A program made the position numbers and the translations under genes. A stretch of DNA of 64,000 nt from Ralstonia wenshanensis (GTDB lineage Bacteria > Pseudomonadota > Gammaproteobacteria > Burkholderiales > Burkholderiaceae): assembly GCF_021173085.1 (NCBI RefSeq), contig NZ_CP076412.1:744001-808000 (forward strand), given 5' to 3'. Numbering within the stretch: position 1 is the stretch's first letter; every line of letters starts with the position of its first letter. Under the pieces are notes generated by a model. It was not told where the DNA came from, did no database searches, and worked only from the letters and a program-made list of their open reading frames with translations. Below, piece after piece: positions 9,242 through 19,063 of the stretch.

Positions 9242-10258
9242 ATGAAAAACAACGAAAAGGGAACCGTCTCGGTCAGCCTCGTCAACGAGGCCGTGACGCG
9301 TGCGCGCGCGCATGGCGTGGACATGCAGCCCATCATGGCCGCCGCGGGCATCACGCCGCAGATGCTGGCGCAGCCGCGCAGCCGCGTGTCGTCCGCACAG
9401 TACGGCGCGCTGTGGGCCGGCATTGCGCAGGCCATGGACGATGAATTCTTCGGGCAAGATGCGCACCCCATGCGCTGGGGCAGCTTCGTGGCGATGACGC
9501 AGGCAGCACTGACCGCGCGCACGGGCCGGCAGGCGCTGGCCCGGGCTACGGGTTTTCTGCGGCTGGTGCTGGACGATCTGCATGTGCGTGTTGAAGAAGA
9601 CGATCAGCGTGTGCGTCTCGTCTTTGTGCACCGCAAAGGCACGCGGGTGCCGCCCATGTTCACGTACGCCACGTGGCTCATCATGGTCTACGGCCTGGTG
9701 TGCTGGCTCGTGGGGCGGCGTATTCCGTTCATTGCCGCACGCTTCCGTTGTGCGGCGCCGCAGGATGCGCAGGAATACCGCCTGATGTTCTGTGACGACA
9801 TGGCGTTCAAGCACGATGCGTCGTACGTCGACCTATCGCCGGACTTTCTCGACCTGCCGGTCATTCAGACGGCCGCGTCCGTCAAGACCTTCCTGCGCGA
9901 CGCGCCGGGCAACTTCATCGTCAAGTACCGTAACCCGGATTCCTTCGCCGCGCGCGTGCGCAAGACGCTGCGCAATCTGCCGGTGGCAGGCTGGCCCGCG
10001 TCGGACGCAATGGCGCTCAAACTGAACGTGGCCGAAGCGACGATGCGCCGGCGCCTGAAGCTGGAAGGCCACACGTATCAGTCGATCAAGGACGACCTGC
10101 GGCGCGACATTGCCATCGGCCAGTTGCAGGACACGCGCCGCACCATCGCCGACATCGCGGTCGCAGTGGGCTTTGCAGAGCCGAGCGCCTTCCACCGCGC
10201 CTTCCGCAAATGGACGGGCATGCGGCCGACGGACTATCGGCTGGCGAGCGCCGACTGA
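9242..10258 (+). CDS. AraC-family transcriptional regulator, likely of the valine operon
   Basis: A 338-residue regulator with an N-terminal ligand-sensing region of the kind found in OruR/ArgR-like AraC proteins (about 20-200) and two C-terminal helix-turn-helix motifs (about 235-335), the second in IADIAVAVGFAEPSAFHRAFRKW form. ATG 9242 is the first codon consistent with the family; an upstream extension to 9152 would run into the divergent promoter region. It is transcribed away from the acyl-CoA dehydrogenase gene across a 171 bp gap, the usual layout for a regulator of the adjacent catabolic operon (compare MmsR in Pseudomonas). Its 3' end overlaps the converging LysR gene by 25 bp. Confidence 0.85.
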   Translation: MKNNEKGTVSVSLVNEAVTRARAHGVDMQPIMAAAGITPQMLAQPRSRVSSAQYGALWAGIAQAMDDEFFGQDAHPMRWGSFVAMTQAALTARTGRQALARATGFLRLVLDDLHVRVEEDDQRVRLVFVHRKGTRVPPMFTYATWLIMVYGLVCWLVGRRIPFIAARFRCAAPQDAQEYRLMFCDDMAFKHDASYVDLSPDFLDLPVIQTAASVKTFLRDAPGNFIVKYRNPDSFAARVRKTLRNLPVAGWPASDAMALKLNVAEATMRRRLKLEGHTYQSIKDDLRRDIAIGQLQDTRRTIADIAVAVGFAEPSAFHRAFRKWTGMRPTDYRLASAD

Positions 10259-11163
10259 GGCTGCGCAACGACGGCGTCTTCGCTCGTGCCGCTCACTTCC
10301 CGCAGGGTCTCCAGAAAGGCCCGGAGCACCGGCGAGTGATCGTCCACGCGATAGTGCACGTATAGCGGCACGGCCGGCAGCGCGGGCTCCAGCGGCCGGA
10401 AAACCACACCCGGCGGCGCCAGATTGGCTGTGGAGCCCGGCAGCAGCGCCACGCCAAAGCCCGCGCTCACCAGCGCCAACAGCGTCTGCACTTCGGTCAC
10501 CTGCTGGCGCACGAGCGGCGCAAAGCCGGCCTGGATGCACAGATGCAGCAGATGATCGGCAAAGCGCGATCGCTTGGATTCGAACGCAACAAACGGCTCG
10601 CCGGCAAAGTCCGCAAGTGCGAGGCTGGCGTGCCCGGCCAGGCGGTGTGTAGCGGGCAACGCCATCACGATCGGCTCATGCTGCAGCAGTTCGCTGTGCA
10701 CGGCAGGGTCTTCGTGGCCCAAGCGGAAGATGCATGCATCGATGCGGCGTTCCTTGAGCGCGGCCACCTGCGCGGCAGGCGTCATCTCTTGCAGGCGCCA
10801 TTCAACGCCGGGGTAGCGCTCGCGAAACTGGCGCAGCGCTTCGGGCAGCAGCCCCACCATCACCGAGCTGATCATGCCGATTTCCAGCTCGCCCACCTGG
10901 CCACGGCCCGCCTGCCGGGTGAGGTCCAGCGCGCGATTGAGCTGTGCAAACACGAGCGGCGCCTGCTCCTTGAGCGTGCGCCCCGCCGCGGTCAGTTCCA
11001 CGCGGTGGTGGCTGCGCACAAACAACGGCGTGCCGATCTCGTCTTCCAGAAGCCGGATCTGCTGGCTCAGCGGCGGCTGCGACATGAACAGGCGCGCCGC
11101 CGCCCGACCAAAATGCAACTCGTCGGCCAGCACCGAGAAATAGCGCAGCAGGCGGATGTCCAC
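10234..11163 (-). CDS. LysR-family regulator downstream of iorB
   Basis: LysR-type regulator of 309 residues with the N-terminal winged helix-turn-helix (MDIRLLRYFSVLADELHFGRAAARL, about 1-60) and a C-terminal effector-binding domain. The start is GTG 11163, 8 bp after the molybdenum hydroxylase large-subunit stop, so it is probably the third gene of that operon. This is unusual, since LysR genes are more often divergent from their target; a second LysR at 13975 occupies that divergent position. The effector is unknown. Confidence 0.87.
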   Translation of the reverse strand: MDIRLLRYFSVLADELHFGRAAARLFMSQPPLSQQIRLLEDEIGTPLFVRSHHRVELTAAGRTLKEQAPLVFAQLNRALDLTRQAGRGQVGELEIGMISSVMVGLLPEALRQFRERYPGVEWRLQEMTPAAQVAALKERRIDACIFRLGHEDPAVHSELLQHEPIVMALPATHRLAGHASLALADFAGEPFVAFESKRSRFADHLLHLCIQAGFAPLVRQQVTEVQTLLALVSAGFGVALLPGSTANLAPPGVVFRPLEPALPAVPLYVHYRVDDHSPVLRAFLETLREVSGTSEDAVVAQPQSALASR

Positions 11164-11171
11164 GGTATGCG

Positions 11172-13379
11172 CTATGCCTTCAGGTCGAAGTTGAACGGCG
11201 TCTCGCGCTGGCGTTTGCCGGTCAACCGGAAGATGGCATTGGCAACGGCGGGCGCCACCGGCGGGTTGGCCAGCTCGCCCACACCGCCGGGCTTGTCGCG
11301 ATTGCCATCGATGATGACGATGTCGATGGCCGGCATGTCCGACATGCGCATCACCGGGTAATCATGGAAGTTGCTTTGCTGCACCGCGCCGCCCTGGATG
11401 TCGATGCGATCGAACAGCGCATGGCCGAGGCCCCACATCAGCCCGCCGTAGAGCTGCTCTTCCACGCCTGTGCGCGACACCGCGAGGCCGACGTCCGCCA
11501 CGCAGGTAAGCCTTTCAACGACGACGCGGCCGTCCTTGCGCGCCACCTGCGCCACCACGGCGATGTAGCTGTCATACGCCTGGTGTGTCGCCACGCCCAG
11601 GGCATGCCCATGCGCAGTCTTTCCCCACCCGGCACGATGCGCGGCGGTGCGCAGCACGTCGACATGCCGGGGCCGGTCCGCCATGTGGGCGACGCGGAAT
11701 TCAACCGGATCACGCCGCGCCGCAGCGGCCAGTTCGTCCATGAAGCTCTCGGTGGCGAAGACATTGGGGATGAAGCTGACGGCCCGGTACCAGCCCGTCG
11801 GGATGCCCGTTTCGTGCCGCACCCAGCCGATGTCCATGTGGTGCGCGCGGTATGGGAAGTCCCATTTGGAGATGGCCTCGGTGGTGCTGTAGTCCATGCG
11901 ATCGGGCCGGTCGAAGTAGCCGGGCTCCCACTGCTCGGGCGATGCGGGCGACACCGCACGGATGCGCAGCGCATCGATCCGGCCCTGCGCGTCGAGCGCG
12001 CCCTCGAGCCGGTGATACGTTGCCGGGTGGCCGTACAGCGCGCGCATCTCGTCTTCGCGGCTGTTCATCAGCTTGACGGGAACGCCCGTCTTTTTGGCGA
12101 GGTAGCTGACTTCGAACAGCCAGTATTTGCTCTCGCGCGCGCCAAAGCTGCCGCCCGATACCATCTCGTGCAGCACCACCTTGTCGCGCGGCACGCCGCA
12201 GATCACCTCGGCCGCTTCCATCGCGGTGGATGGCACCTGGATGCCGCCCCAGTATTGAATCGCGCCGTCCTTGAACCATGCGGTGATATTGACGGGCTCC
12301 AGTGGATTCTGCTGCTTGTAGGGCATGCGATACGCCGCGTCGATGCGCTTTGCGCCATGGGCCATCGCCACGTCCGTATTGCCGCTCTGCACGGTGTGCA
12401 CCACGCGCGCCTTGCCGCTGGCGAGCCATGCTGCCTGATGCTGTGCGACTTGGCCGCTGTCGAAATCGGCGAAGGCGCTGTCGTCCCACTCGACCTTGAG
12501 CGCCGCGCGGCCCTTGTTGGCGGCCCAGTAGTCATCTGCCAGCACGGCCACGCCTTCCTGGTTACCGCCCAGCACATCGGAGCGCATCGGGATGGTCATG
12601 ACCTGGCGCACGCCGCGCACCTTCAATGCCTCAGCGCTGTCGATGCGGCGCACGCGTGCACCGGGCATGGGCGCACGCTGCACGACCGCCACCAGCATGC
12701 CGGGCAACGACACATCGATGCCGTACTGGAACCGGCCCGTCGCCTTGGCCAGCGCATCACGCTTATGCCGGAGCTTGCCGATGTACTTGAAGTCCGCCGG
12801 CTTCTTCAACGTGACGTTGGCAGGCGCAGGCAGGCGGCCCGCCGCATCGGCCAATTCGCCGTAGGTGGCCTTGCGGCCGTCGGCATTGCAGACCACGGTG
12901 CCGTCGGCGGTGCTGCAAGCGGCCACGGGCACACCCCAGCGTTGTGCCGCCGCGCTGATAAGCATCGCGCGTGCCGTGGCGCCGGCTTGCCGCAGGCGCG
13001 CATATTCGAGCGACACGCTGGTGCTGCCGCCGGTGGAATACACCTTCCAGATCGGGTGGATGTATTCGTGGAAGAACGGATCTTCCGGCGTGACGACGGC
13101 AATGCGCATCGGGTCGACATCCAGCTCTTCGGCCACGCACGCCGCCAGCGCGGTTTGCGTGCCGGTGCCGGAATCGTGCTTGTGGACGACGATCTTGACG
13201 GTGTTGTCGGCCAGCACCCTCACCCAGGCATTGGGCTCGAACTCGCCCGCAGCCACATCCTTGCCGGCAGCCAGTGCATCAGGCAAGCGAAAGCCGACCG
13301 CCAGCCCTGCCGTCAGCAGCGCGCTTTGCTGCAGGAACTGGCGGCGCGACGGTGCATGCAAATCACGCGGCGCGTTCAT
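11172..13379 (-). CDS. iorB: Molybdenum hydroxylase large subunit (isoquinoline 1-oxidoreductase beta-like)
   Basis: A 735-residue xanthine-oxidase-family catalytic subunit of the IorB type, expected to bind molybdenum cytosine dinucleotide and hydroxylate an N-heteroaromatic ring or an aldehyde next to the ring nitrogen or carbonyl. The N-terminus carries a Tat-like signal (SRRQFLQ at 11-17, then a hydrophobic stretch ending DALAAG), so the complex is probably exported folded to the periplasm. Interior segments such as [13 protein letters not shown] and [18 protein letters not shown] fit the family. It overlaps the iron-sulfur subunit by ATGA. Substrate cannot be deduced; family members also act on aldehydes. 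Confidence 0.85.
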   Translation of the reverse strand: MNAPRDLHAPSRRQFLQQSALLTAGLAVGFRLPDALAAGKDVAAGEFEPNAWVRVLADNTVKIVVHKHDSGTGTQTALAACVAEELDVDPMRIAVVTPEDPFFHEYIHPIWKVYSTGGSTSVSLEYARLRQAGATARAMLISAAAQRWGVPVAACSTADGTVVCNADGRKATYGELADAAGRLPAPANVTLKKPADFKYIGKLRHKRDALAKATGRFQYGIDVSLPGMLVAVVQRAPMPGARVRRIDSAEALKVRGVRQVMTIPMRSDVLGGNQEGVAVLADDYWAANKGRAALKVEWDDSAFADFDSGQVAQHQAAWLASGKARVVHTVQSGNTDVAMAHGAKRIDAAYRMPYKQQNPLEPVNITAWFKDGAIQYWGGIQVPSTAMEAAEVICGVPRDKVVLHEMVSGGSFGARESKYWLFEVSYLAKKTGVPVKLMNSREDEMRALYGHPATYHRLEGALDAQGRIDALRIRAVSPASPEQWEPGYFDRPDRMDYSTTEAISKWDFPYRAHHMDIGWVRHETGIPTGWYRAVSFIPNVFATESFMDELAAAARRDPVEFRVAHMADRPRHVDVLRTAAHRAGWGKTAHGHALGVATHQAYDSYIAVVAQVARKDGRVVVERLTCVADVGLAVSRTGVEEQLYGGLMWGLGHALFDRIDIQGGAVQQSNFHDYPVMRMSDMPAIDIVIIDGNRDKPGGVGELANPPVAPAVANAIFRLTGKRQRETPFNFDLKA

Positions 13380-13843
13380 GCCTTGCCTCGCTCGTCGGCG
13401 GCGCGCTTGATGGCCTGGCGGATGCGCCCGTAGGTGCCGCAGCGGCAGATGTTGCCGGCCATGGCATGCGTGATGGCCTCGTCGTTGACGGGTGTGCCTG
13501 CCGCCAGCAACGCCGCGGCCGACATGATCTGCCCCGACTGGCAGTAGCCGCATTGCGGCACGTCTTCGGCCACCCAGGCGCGTTGCAGCGGGTGCGTGCC
13601 GTCTTTCGACAGGCCTTCGATCGTGGTCACGCTGTGCCCGGCCGCCGCCGATGCCGGTGTGATGCACGCGCGGATCGGCGCGCCATCCAGATGGACGGTG
13701 CACGCCCCGCAGAAACCGCCGCCACAGCCGAACTTGGTGCCCGTCAGCTTGAGCCGATCGCGCAGCACCCACAGCAGGGGCATGTCGGCATCGGCATCAT
13801 CCAGCGCGTGGGGCGCGCCATTGACCATAATCTCGGTCATCAT
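13376..13843 (-). CDS. iorA: Molybdenum hydroxylase [2Fe-2S] small subunit (IorA-like)
   Basis: A 155-residue protein with two [2Fe-2S] clusters: a plant-ferredoxin-type set (Cys40, Cys45, Cys48, Cys60 within CGGGFCGAC...C) and the helical set (Cys98, Cys101 in CGYC; Cys133, Cys135 in CRC). It would carry electrons out of the molybdenum site of the large subunit. It has no FAD domain, as in IorA-type enzymes, which pass electrons to a cytochrome or other membrane acceptor. GGAGG lies 5 nt before ATG 13843; ATG 13840 is an alternative start. It overlaps iorB by 4 bp. It has no signal peptide, so it would ride with the Tat-exported large subunit. Confidence 0.9.
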   Translation of the reverse strand: MMTEIMVNGAPHALDDADADMPLLWVLRDRLKLTGTKFGCGGGFCGACTVHLDGAPIRACITPASAAAGHSVTTIEGLSKDGTHPLQRAWVAEDVPQCGYCQSGQIMSAAALLAAGTPVNDEAITHAMAGNICRCGTYGRIRQAIKRAADERGKA

Positions 13844-13974
13844 TGTCTCCTCCAGAATCGGGCCGTCTCATGCGGCCGCGCCTGGCAGCAATATGAAGCC
13901 GCGCACGGGCACCCCGCCAGCGACGATTTCTGCCAGCCCGTGTAAGTCGAACTAACAGGTCAACCACCGCCGCC

Positions 13975-14868
13975 ATGTACAAGCGTTATCCGTCGATCCA
14001 GTCGATGCATGCCTTCCTGCAGGCGGCGCGCACCGGCAGCTTCACCAAGGCCGCGCAGCAGCTGGACCTCACGCACAGCGCGATCAGCCAGCAGATCCGC
14101 TCGCTGGAGGAATTCATCGGCCAGCCGCTGTTCGTGCGCGAAGCGGGCGGCATCGTGCTGACCGATGCTGGCCAGCTCTTTGCCAGCATGCTGACCGACG
14201 GCTTTGGGCAGGTGGACCGGGCGCTGTCTTCGGTGCGCAACCGGCATGTACCGCAAACGCTCATCGTCGATGTCGACAGCGAACTGGCGCAGGGCTGGCT
14301 CAATGCGCGGCTGCCGCAGTTGCTGGGGGCGCTGCCCGGCTACCAGGTGATGTTCCTGTCCACCACGCGCGGCGAGCGGCCATCGTTCGAGCGCGTGGAT
14401 GTCTCGCTGTGCTACGGCTATGGAGAATGGGATGACTGCGAGATGGCCCTGATCTGTGGCGACCACGTCACCGCAGTGGCGGCGCCCGCGCTGCTGGAGC
14501 GCCATGGCGTGCAGGCGCCGCTGGCCCCATCGGCAACGATGGCGCTGCCGCTGCTCGGCTACACGCGGCGCTCGTGGATTCCGTGGCTGGACGCCGCCGG
14601 TCTGGAGCCGCTGGAACCCGCCGTGGTGGCAGCGTTCGACAACGCCGCAAACATGGTCGCGGCTGCCGAAGCCGGCATTGGCGTGGCGCTCGTCCGTGGG
14701 CTGCTGGCGGCCGATGCACTGCAACACGGGCGCCTCGTGCGGCTGACCGACGTGGCCATCCCGGCACACTACAACCTGTATGCCGTCTGGCAGCGCGGCC
14801 AAGGCGAGCGCGCGCAGGCGGTGGTGAACGCAGTGCAGCAACTCGCGCGCGACACGCTCGGCGCCTGA
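13975..14868 (+). CDS. LysR-family regulator (GcvA-like), divergent from iorAB
   Basis: LysR-type regulator of 297 residues; the winged helix-turn-helix at about 8-66 (SIQSMHAFLQAARTGSFTKA...) resembles the GcvA/AmpR subgroup. It diverges from iorAB across 131 bp and lies upstream of the plus-strand amidohydrolase/UbiD operon, so it may control either or both. Its effector would be the pathway substrate or an intermediate. Confidence 0.87.
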   Translation: MYKRYPSIQSMHAFLQAARTGSFTKAAQQLDLTHSAISQQIRSLEEFIGQPLFVREAGGIVLTDAGQLFASMLTDGFGQVDRALSSVRNRHVPQTLIVDVDSELAQGWLNARLPQLLGALPGYQVMFLSTTRGERPSFERVDVSLCYGYGEWDDCEMALICGDHVTAVAAPALLERHGVQAPLAPSATMALPLLGYTRRSWIPWLDAAGLEPLEPAVVAAFDNAANMVAAAEAGIGVALVRGLLAADALQHGRLVRLTDVAIPAHYNLYAVWQRGQGERAQAVVNAVQQLARDTLGA

Positions 14869-14891
14869 GCGCCCGCCGCCTTCCGACCGAC

Positions 14892-14907
14892 TTGCCGATA
14901 TCGGCAA
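14892..14907. promoter_or_regulatory. Perfect 16 bp palindrome upstream of the amidohydrolase operon
   Basis: The sequence TTGCCGATATCGGCAA is a perfect inverted repeat, 23 bp after the LysR stop and 199 bp before the first amidohydrolase start. It has no T-tract. It could be a regulator-binding site for the downstream operon; this is inference from symmetry and position only. A second imperfect dyad, CCAAATAGTATTGG, lies about 20 bp further on. Confidence 0.4.
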
Positions 14908-15106
14908 CGTATCAAGACCGCCGCCAAATAGTATTGGCCGGCCCCCGGCCCTGACTCCGATACTGCGCCCCAAGCAGCACGCATCCGGCATCACGCGATC
15001 CGGCGGGGGGAAGGCACACGCCTAGCAAAGCGCCACGCTGCCGCACGTGCCTGCCCTCACCGGGAAGCCATCACGCGCTTCCTCCCAGTCATCAGGAGAT
15101 CCAACG

Positions 15107-16018
15107 ATGATCATCGACATCAGCTGCTACCCCACCGACCTGGTGGACCTCGCGTGGTGGCACGACGGCGACCCCTTTACCGGCGAGCGCCTGCTCGAAA
15201 TGATGGACGGCCCTTACATGATCAACGGCAAGCCGCGCCGTATCGATAAGGCCTTCATCCAGCCGCCGCAGGGCAACACCATCTACACGTGGACGGACGG
15301 CGAGCTTTCTGGCCGCGAGTCCATCGACGCCTACATGGCGTACACGCTCAAGATGGTGCAGACCTACCCCGACCGCTTCCTCGGTTGCTTCGTCTACAAC
15401 CCGCGCTGCGGCGTGCAGAACGGCGTGGAGGCCATCGAGCGCTATGTGAAGGAGCACGGTTTCAAGATGGTCCAGATGCAGGCCAACATGCACGCCTACC
15501 GGCCGGACCGCGCGCTGGACTGGGTGATGCCCGCGTTCGAGAAATGTGCCGAGCTGGGCGTGCCCGTCAAGCTGCATACGGGTGACGGCCCCTACAGCAT
15601 TCCGTCGGAATGGATTCCGATGATCAAGCGGTTCCCGAACGTCGATTTCATCATGGCGCACTTCGGTGTGCAGACCGGCGGCGTCTACGTGTTCGAGCCG
15701 ATGCAGTGGGCGATGGAGCTGCCCAACGTCTATTGCGAATCGGGCTGGTGCCTGCAGTCGCGCATCGTCGAGTTTGCCAAGGTGCTGCCCAAGCACAAGA
15801 TCCTGTTCGGCACCGACACGCCGCCCAACGAGCCCGGCATGTGGCTGCGCCTGCTCGAAGTCTTGTGCATGGACCCGCCGCAGGGCCTGAACCTCGATGA
15901 AGACACGCTCGAGGATTACCTGGGCAACAACATCGCCCGCATGATCGGCCTGGAGCCGACCCGTCCGCCCAAGACCGTGGCCGAAGCCGAAGCGCAGCTC
16001 GCGCTGGCTGCCGCCTGA
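15107..16018 (+). CDS. Amidohydrolase-family protein lacking the metal-binding HxH (paralogue A)
   Basis: A 303-residue TIM-barrel protein of the amidohydrolase-2 group (ACMSD and resorcylate-decarboxylase relatives), closely similar to the next gene along its whole length. The N-terminal strand reads MIIDISCYPT where paralogue B has MIIDTHLHPT, so both HxH ligands are replaced (Ser6, Tyr8). A further histidine in B's KLHANMH segment is Gln here (QMQANMH). The barrel histidines in KLHTGDGP and MAHFG and the aspartate in FGTDTPPN remain. It is therefore probably inactive alone, perhaps a structural or regulatory partner of B. AGGAGA precedes ATG 15107. It is the first gene of the operon. Confidence 0.8.
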   Translation: MIIDISCYPTDLVDLAWWHDGDPFTGERLLEMMDGPYMINGKPRRIDKAFIQPPQGNTIYTWTDGELSGRESIDAYMAYTLKMVQTYPDRFLGCFVYNPRCGVQNGVEAIERYVKEHGFKMVQMQANMHAYRPDRALDWVMPAFEKCAELGVPVKLHTGDGPYSIPSEWIPMIKRFPNVDFIMAHFGVQTGGVYVFEPMQWAMELPNVYCESGWCLQSRIVEFAKVLPKHKILFGTDTPPNEPGMWLRLLEVLCMDPPQGLNLDEDTLEDYLGNNIARMIGLEPTRPPKTVAEAEAQLALAAA

Positions 16019-16046
16019 GCCACCGCAGACCGCACGGAGCGCACAC

Positions 16047-16970
16047 ATGATTATCGATACCCATCTGCACCCGACCAACCTCGTCGACGAGGCCTGGCGC
16101 CACACCGGCACGCCGTTCAACGGCGAGCGCATGATCCAGTTGATGGATGGCCCCTACATGATCAACGGCAAGCCCCGCCGCATCGACATGGGCTTCATCC
16201 AGCCCCCGCCGGGCAACACCGGCTATCGCGACGGCAACCGCCGCGGCCGCGAAGGCATTCGCGACTACATGGCGTACATCGCCGAACTCACGCAGAAGTA
16301 TCCGGACCGCTTCATCGGCAACTTCACCTACAACCCGCGTTGGGGCCCGGAGAACGGCGCAGCGGAGCTGGAATTCCACATCAAGGAATACGGCTTCAAG
16401 ATGGTCAAGCTGCACGCCAACATGCACGGCTACCGGCCCGACCGCGCGCTCGACTGGCTGCGTCCGGCGATGAAGGTCTGCGCCAAGTACAACATCGTGG
16501 TGCTGATCCACACCGGCGACGGCCCGTACACCATCCCGACGATGTTCTACCCGATCATCCGCGAGTTCCCGATGGTGAACTTCATCATCGGCCACTTCGG
16601 CATCCAGACCGGCGGCAACTACTCGTTCGAAGCGTTCTGGATGGCAATGGACACGCCCAACGTGTACTGCGAATCGGGCTGGTGCTTCCAGTCGCGCATC
16701 GTCGAATTTGCGAAGCAGTTGCCGCGCGACAAGATCGTCTTCGGGACCGATTCGCCGCCCAACGAGCCCGGCATGTGGCTGCGCGAGCTGGAGGTGCTGT
16801 GCTCGGCACCGCCGCAGGGCCTGGGCATCGATGAGGACCACCTCGAAGACTATCTGGGCAACAACATTGCGCGACTGGTCGGCATCGAGCCCACCAAGCC
16901 GCCCAAGGACCTGGCCGAGGCGGAGCTTCGCCTGAAGTCGACCTACGTCCAGACAGCAGAAGCGGCCTGA
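16047..16970 (+). CDS. Amidohydrolase-family metal-dependent enzyme (paralogue B)
   Basis: A 307-residue amidohydrolase-2 protein with a complete ligand set: His6 and His8 (DTHLHP), His in LIHTGDGP, His in IGHFG, and Asp in FGTDSPPNEP. Relatives with this architecture are nonoxidative decarboxylases (ACMSD, gamma-resorcylate, 5-carboxyvanillate or isoorotate decarboxylase) or hydratases/hydrolases of ring-cleavage products. It follows paralogue A by 28 bp and precedes the UbiD gene by 63 bp. The reaction is not determinable from sequence; the operon suggests a carboxylated or ring-opened heterocycle as substrate. Confidence 0.82.
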   Translation: MIIDTHLHPTNLVDEAWRHTGTPFNGERMIQLMDGPYMINGKPRRIDMGFIQPPPGNTGYRDGNRRGREGIRDYMAYIAELTQKYPDRFIGNFTYNPRWGPENGAAELEFHIKEYGFKMVKLHANMHGYRPDRALDWLRPAMKVCAKYNIVVLIHTGDGPYTIPTMFYPIIREFPMVNFIIGHFGIQTGGNYSFEAFWMAMDTPNVYCESGWCFQSRIVEFAKQLPRDKIVFGTDSPPNEPGMWLRELEVLCSAPPQGLGIDEDHLEDYLGNNIARLVGIEPTKPPKDLAEAELRLKSTYVQTAEAA

Positions 16971-17033
16971 GCGCCGATCCCGCGGGCGCCGCGCCTCTGT
17001 GGTGTTCGGCGCCCGCCTCTAGCGAGGTGTGCC

Positions 17034-18425
17034 ATGAGCATGACCCGGCTTGGCGAAGGCCAGGATTTCCACGTCTTCGCCAATCTCTATCGCGAGCTGT
17101 ATCCGGAAGATGTGCTGACCCTGCACAACGGCGTCTCCGCCGATCAGGATGTCACCGCCGTCATCGATCAGCTTGCTGCGCGCAACCAGACCCCCATGCT
17201 GGTCTGCGAGCAGGTAAGCGGCCTGCAGGTGCCGCTGGTCACCAACGTCTTTGCCTCGCGGTCACGGCTGGCACGGCTGTTCGACGTGCTGCCGCATCAA
17301 TTGCACGATGCCTTCCAGGCACGGGCCAATGCGCCCATCGCACCGCGTGTCGTCTCGCACGGTGCCATCACCGACGAGGTGATCGAAGGCGACGCAGTGG
17401 ACGTTGCGCTGCTGCCGATGATCAAGCACTTCGAGAGCGATCGCGCGCCCTATATCACCAACGCCATCATCGTGGCCGAGGACCCGGTGACGGGCGTGGC
17501 GAACATGAGCTATCACCGCTCGATGCGCCATGCACGCAACGCACTGGCGACGAGCCTGCACTCGCGCGGCCACCTGTGGCGCATGCTGCAGACCGCGCGC
17601 GAACGCGGCGACGTGCTGCGCGTGGCGATGGTGGTGGGCGCGCATCCGCTGTTCATGCTGGCCGCAGCCGCCCGCCTGCCCTTTGGCGCGGATGAACGCG
17701 CCGTGGCCGGTGGCCTGCTCGGCGCGCCGCTCGATATCGTCCGCACGCCGCGTTACGGCATCGGCGTGCCGGCGGCAGCGGAGTTCGTGCTCGAAGGCAC
17801 CATCGACCCCGCCGCCTATGCCGAGGAAGGCCCGTTCGGTGAATTCACCGGCTATTCGTCCGACCGCTCCACCAACAATGTGCTGCGCATCGATGCCCTG
17901 ATGCGCCGGCGCGACGCTTGGCTGGTCGACGTGGTGGGCGGCCCGTACGCCGAGCACCTGACGCTGGCCCGCCTGCCGCGCGAAGCCGAGATGAGCGAGA
18001 AGCTCAAGGCGCGCTTCCCATCGGTGACGGCGCTGCACTATCCCAACTCAGGCACGCACTTCCATTGCTATGTGGCGCTCAACCCCACGCGCGACGGCGA
18101 GGCGCGGCAGGTCATGCTGGCACTGCTCGGCTGGGACCCGTACCTCAAGACCGTGATTGCTGTGGATTCCGATATCGACCTGCAGCAGGACGAGCAGGTG
18201 CTGTGGGCCATGGCCACACATTTCCAGCCGCATCAGGATGTGTTCATGGTCGACGGCCTGCCCGGCAGTCCGCTGGATCCCTCATCGTCCGTGCACGGCA
18301 CGACCTCGCGCATGGGCATCGACGCCACACGCGGCGCCGGCTTCGAGGGGATCCGCGCACGCATCGACCCGCAGGCGATTGCCCGCGCGGGCGACATCCT
18401 CCGCCAGGCCGGAGTGCGGCCATGA
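17034..18425 (+). CDS. UbiD-family prenyl-FMN-dependent decarboxylase
   Basis: A 463-residue UbiD/Fdc-type (de)carboxylase. The segment EEGPFGEFTGY holds Glu265 and Glu270, five residues apart as are the catalytic glutamates Glu277 and Glu282 of Fdc1; the NMSYHRSMRHARN stretch matches the region that supplies the conserved arginine and binds prenyl-FMN. The C-terminal part (SGTHFHCYVALN) also fits the fold. It overlaps the flavin prenyltransferase gene by ATGA, so cofactor supply appears dedicated. The clustering with a nucleobase-type permease makes a heteroaromatic carboxylate more likely than the ubiquinone precursor. Confidence 0.88.
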   Translation: MSMTRLGEGQDFHVFANLYRELYPEDVLTLHNGVSADQDVTAVIDQLAARNQTPMLVCEQVSGLQVPLVTNVFASRSRLARLFDVLPHQLHDAFQARANAPIAPRVVSHGAITDEVIEGDAVDVALLPMIKHFESDRAPYITNAIIVAEDPVTGVANMSYHRSMRHARNALATSLHSRGHLWRMLQTARERGDVLRVAMVVGAHPLFMLAAAARLPFGADERAVAGGLLGAPLDIVRTPRYGIGVPAAAEFVLEGTIDPAAYAEEGPFGEFTGYSSDRSTNNVLRIDALMRRRDAWLVDVVGGPYAEHLTLARLPREAEMSEKLKARFPSVTALHYPNSGTHFHCYVALNPTRDGEARQVMLALLGWDPYLKTVIAVDSDIDLQQDEQVLWAMATHFQPHQDVFMVDGLPGSPLDPSSSVHGTTSRMGIDATRGAGFEGIRARIDPQAIARAGDILRQAGVRP

Positions 18426-19063
18426 GCGCGCGCCACCCTCGCGCTCCCGCCCGGCCGCGCATGGTGGTCGGCATCAGCGGTGCTTCGGGCTTCATCTACG
18501 GCGTGCGGCTGCTCGAACTGCTGCGCGCGCTCGATGTGGAGACGCACCTCGTCGTCACGCGTTCTGCGCTGCTGACGATGGCGCACGAAACGCCGTACAA
18601 GCTTGCCGAAGTGATCGATCGCGCCACGCATTACCACCGTGCGGACGACATGGCCGCCGGCATTGCCAGCGGGTCATTTCGCGCGCTGGGCATGATCGTG
18701 GCCCCGTGCTCGATGAAGTCTTTGGCGGAAATTGCCACGGGTGTTTCTTCGACGCTGCTGACACGCGCGGCAGACGTCACGCTCAAGGAGCGCCGTCCGC
18801 TTGTACTGATGGCGCGCGAGACGCCATTCACGCTTGCACACCTGCGCAACATGCAGGCCGTCACGGAGATGGGCGCCATCGTCGCGCCGCCCGTGCCGGC
18901 CTTCTATGCGCGCCCCAATACGTTGGACGACATGATCGGCCACACCCTCGGCCGCGTGCTCGACCTGTTCGGGCTCGATGCCGGCACCGCCCTGCGCTGG
19001 GGCGAAGAAGCCCTACCTGCCTTAGTCCGTACCCCACCCACGCTCGACAAGGAGACGACATGA
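18422..19063 (+). CDS. UbiX-family flavin prenyltransferase
   Basis: A 213-residue flavin prenyltransferase that would make prenyl-FMN from FMN and a dimethylallyl phosphate donor for the UbiD protein encoded just upstream. The flavin-binding GISGASG motif is at 17-23, APCSMKSLAEIATG lies in the middle, and RETPFTLAHLRNM follows. The start ATG 18422 overlaps the UbiD stop (ATGA) and its own stop overlaps the next start (ATGA), so three genes are translationally chained. It looks like a pathway-dedicated copy rather than the ubiquinone-biosynthesis gene. Confidence 0.88.
   Translation: MSARHPRAPARPRMVVGISGASGFIYGVRLLELLRALDVETHLVVTRSALLTMAHETPYKLAEVIDRATHYHRADDMAAGIASGSFRALGMIVAPCSMKSLAEIATGVSSTLLTRAADVTLKERRPLVLMARETPFTLAHLRNMQAVTEMGAIVAPPVPAFYARPNTLDDMIGHTLGRVLDLFGLDAGTALRWGEEALPALVRTPPTLDKETT

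Noticed and set aside
11364-13433. 689-codon plus-strand frame antisense to iorB
   Set aside because: A shadow frame; its translation has no recognisable domain, while the minus strand encodes a complete molybdenum hydroxylase subunit.
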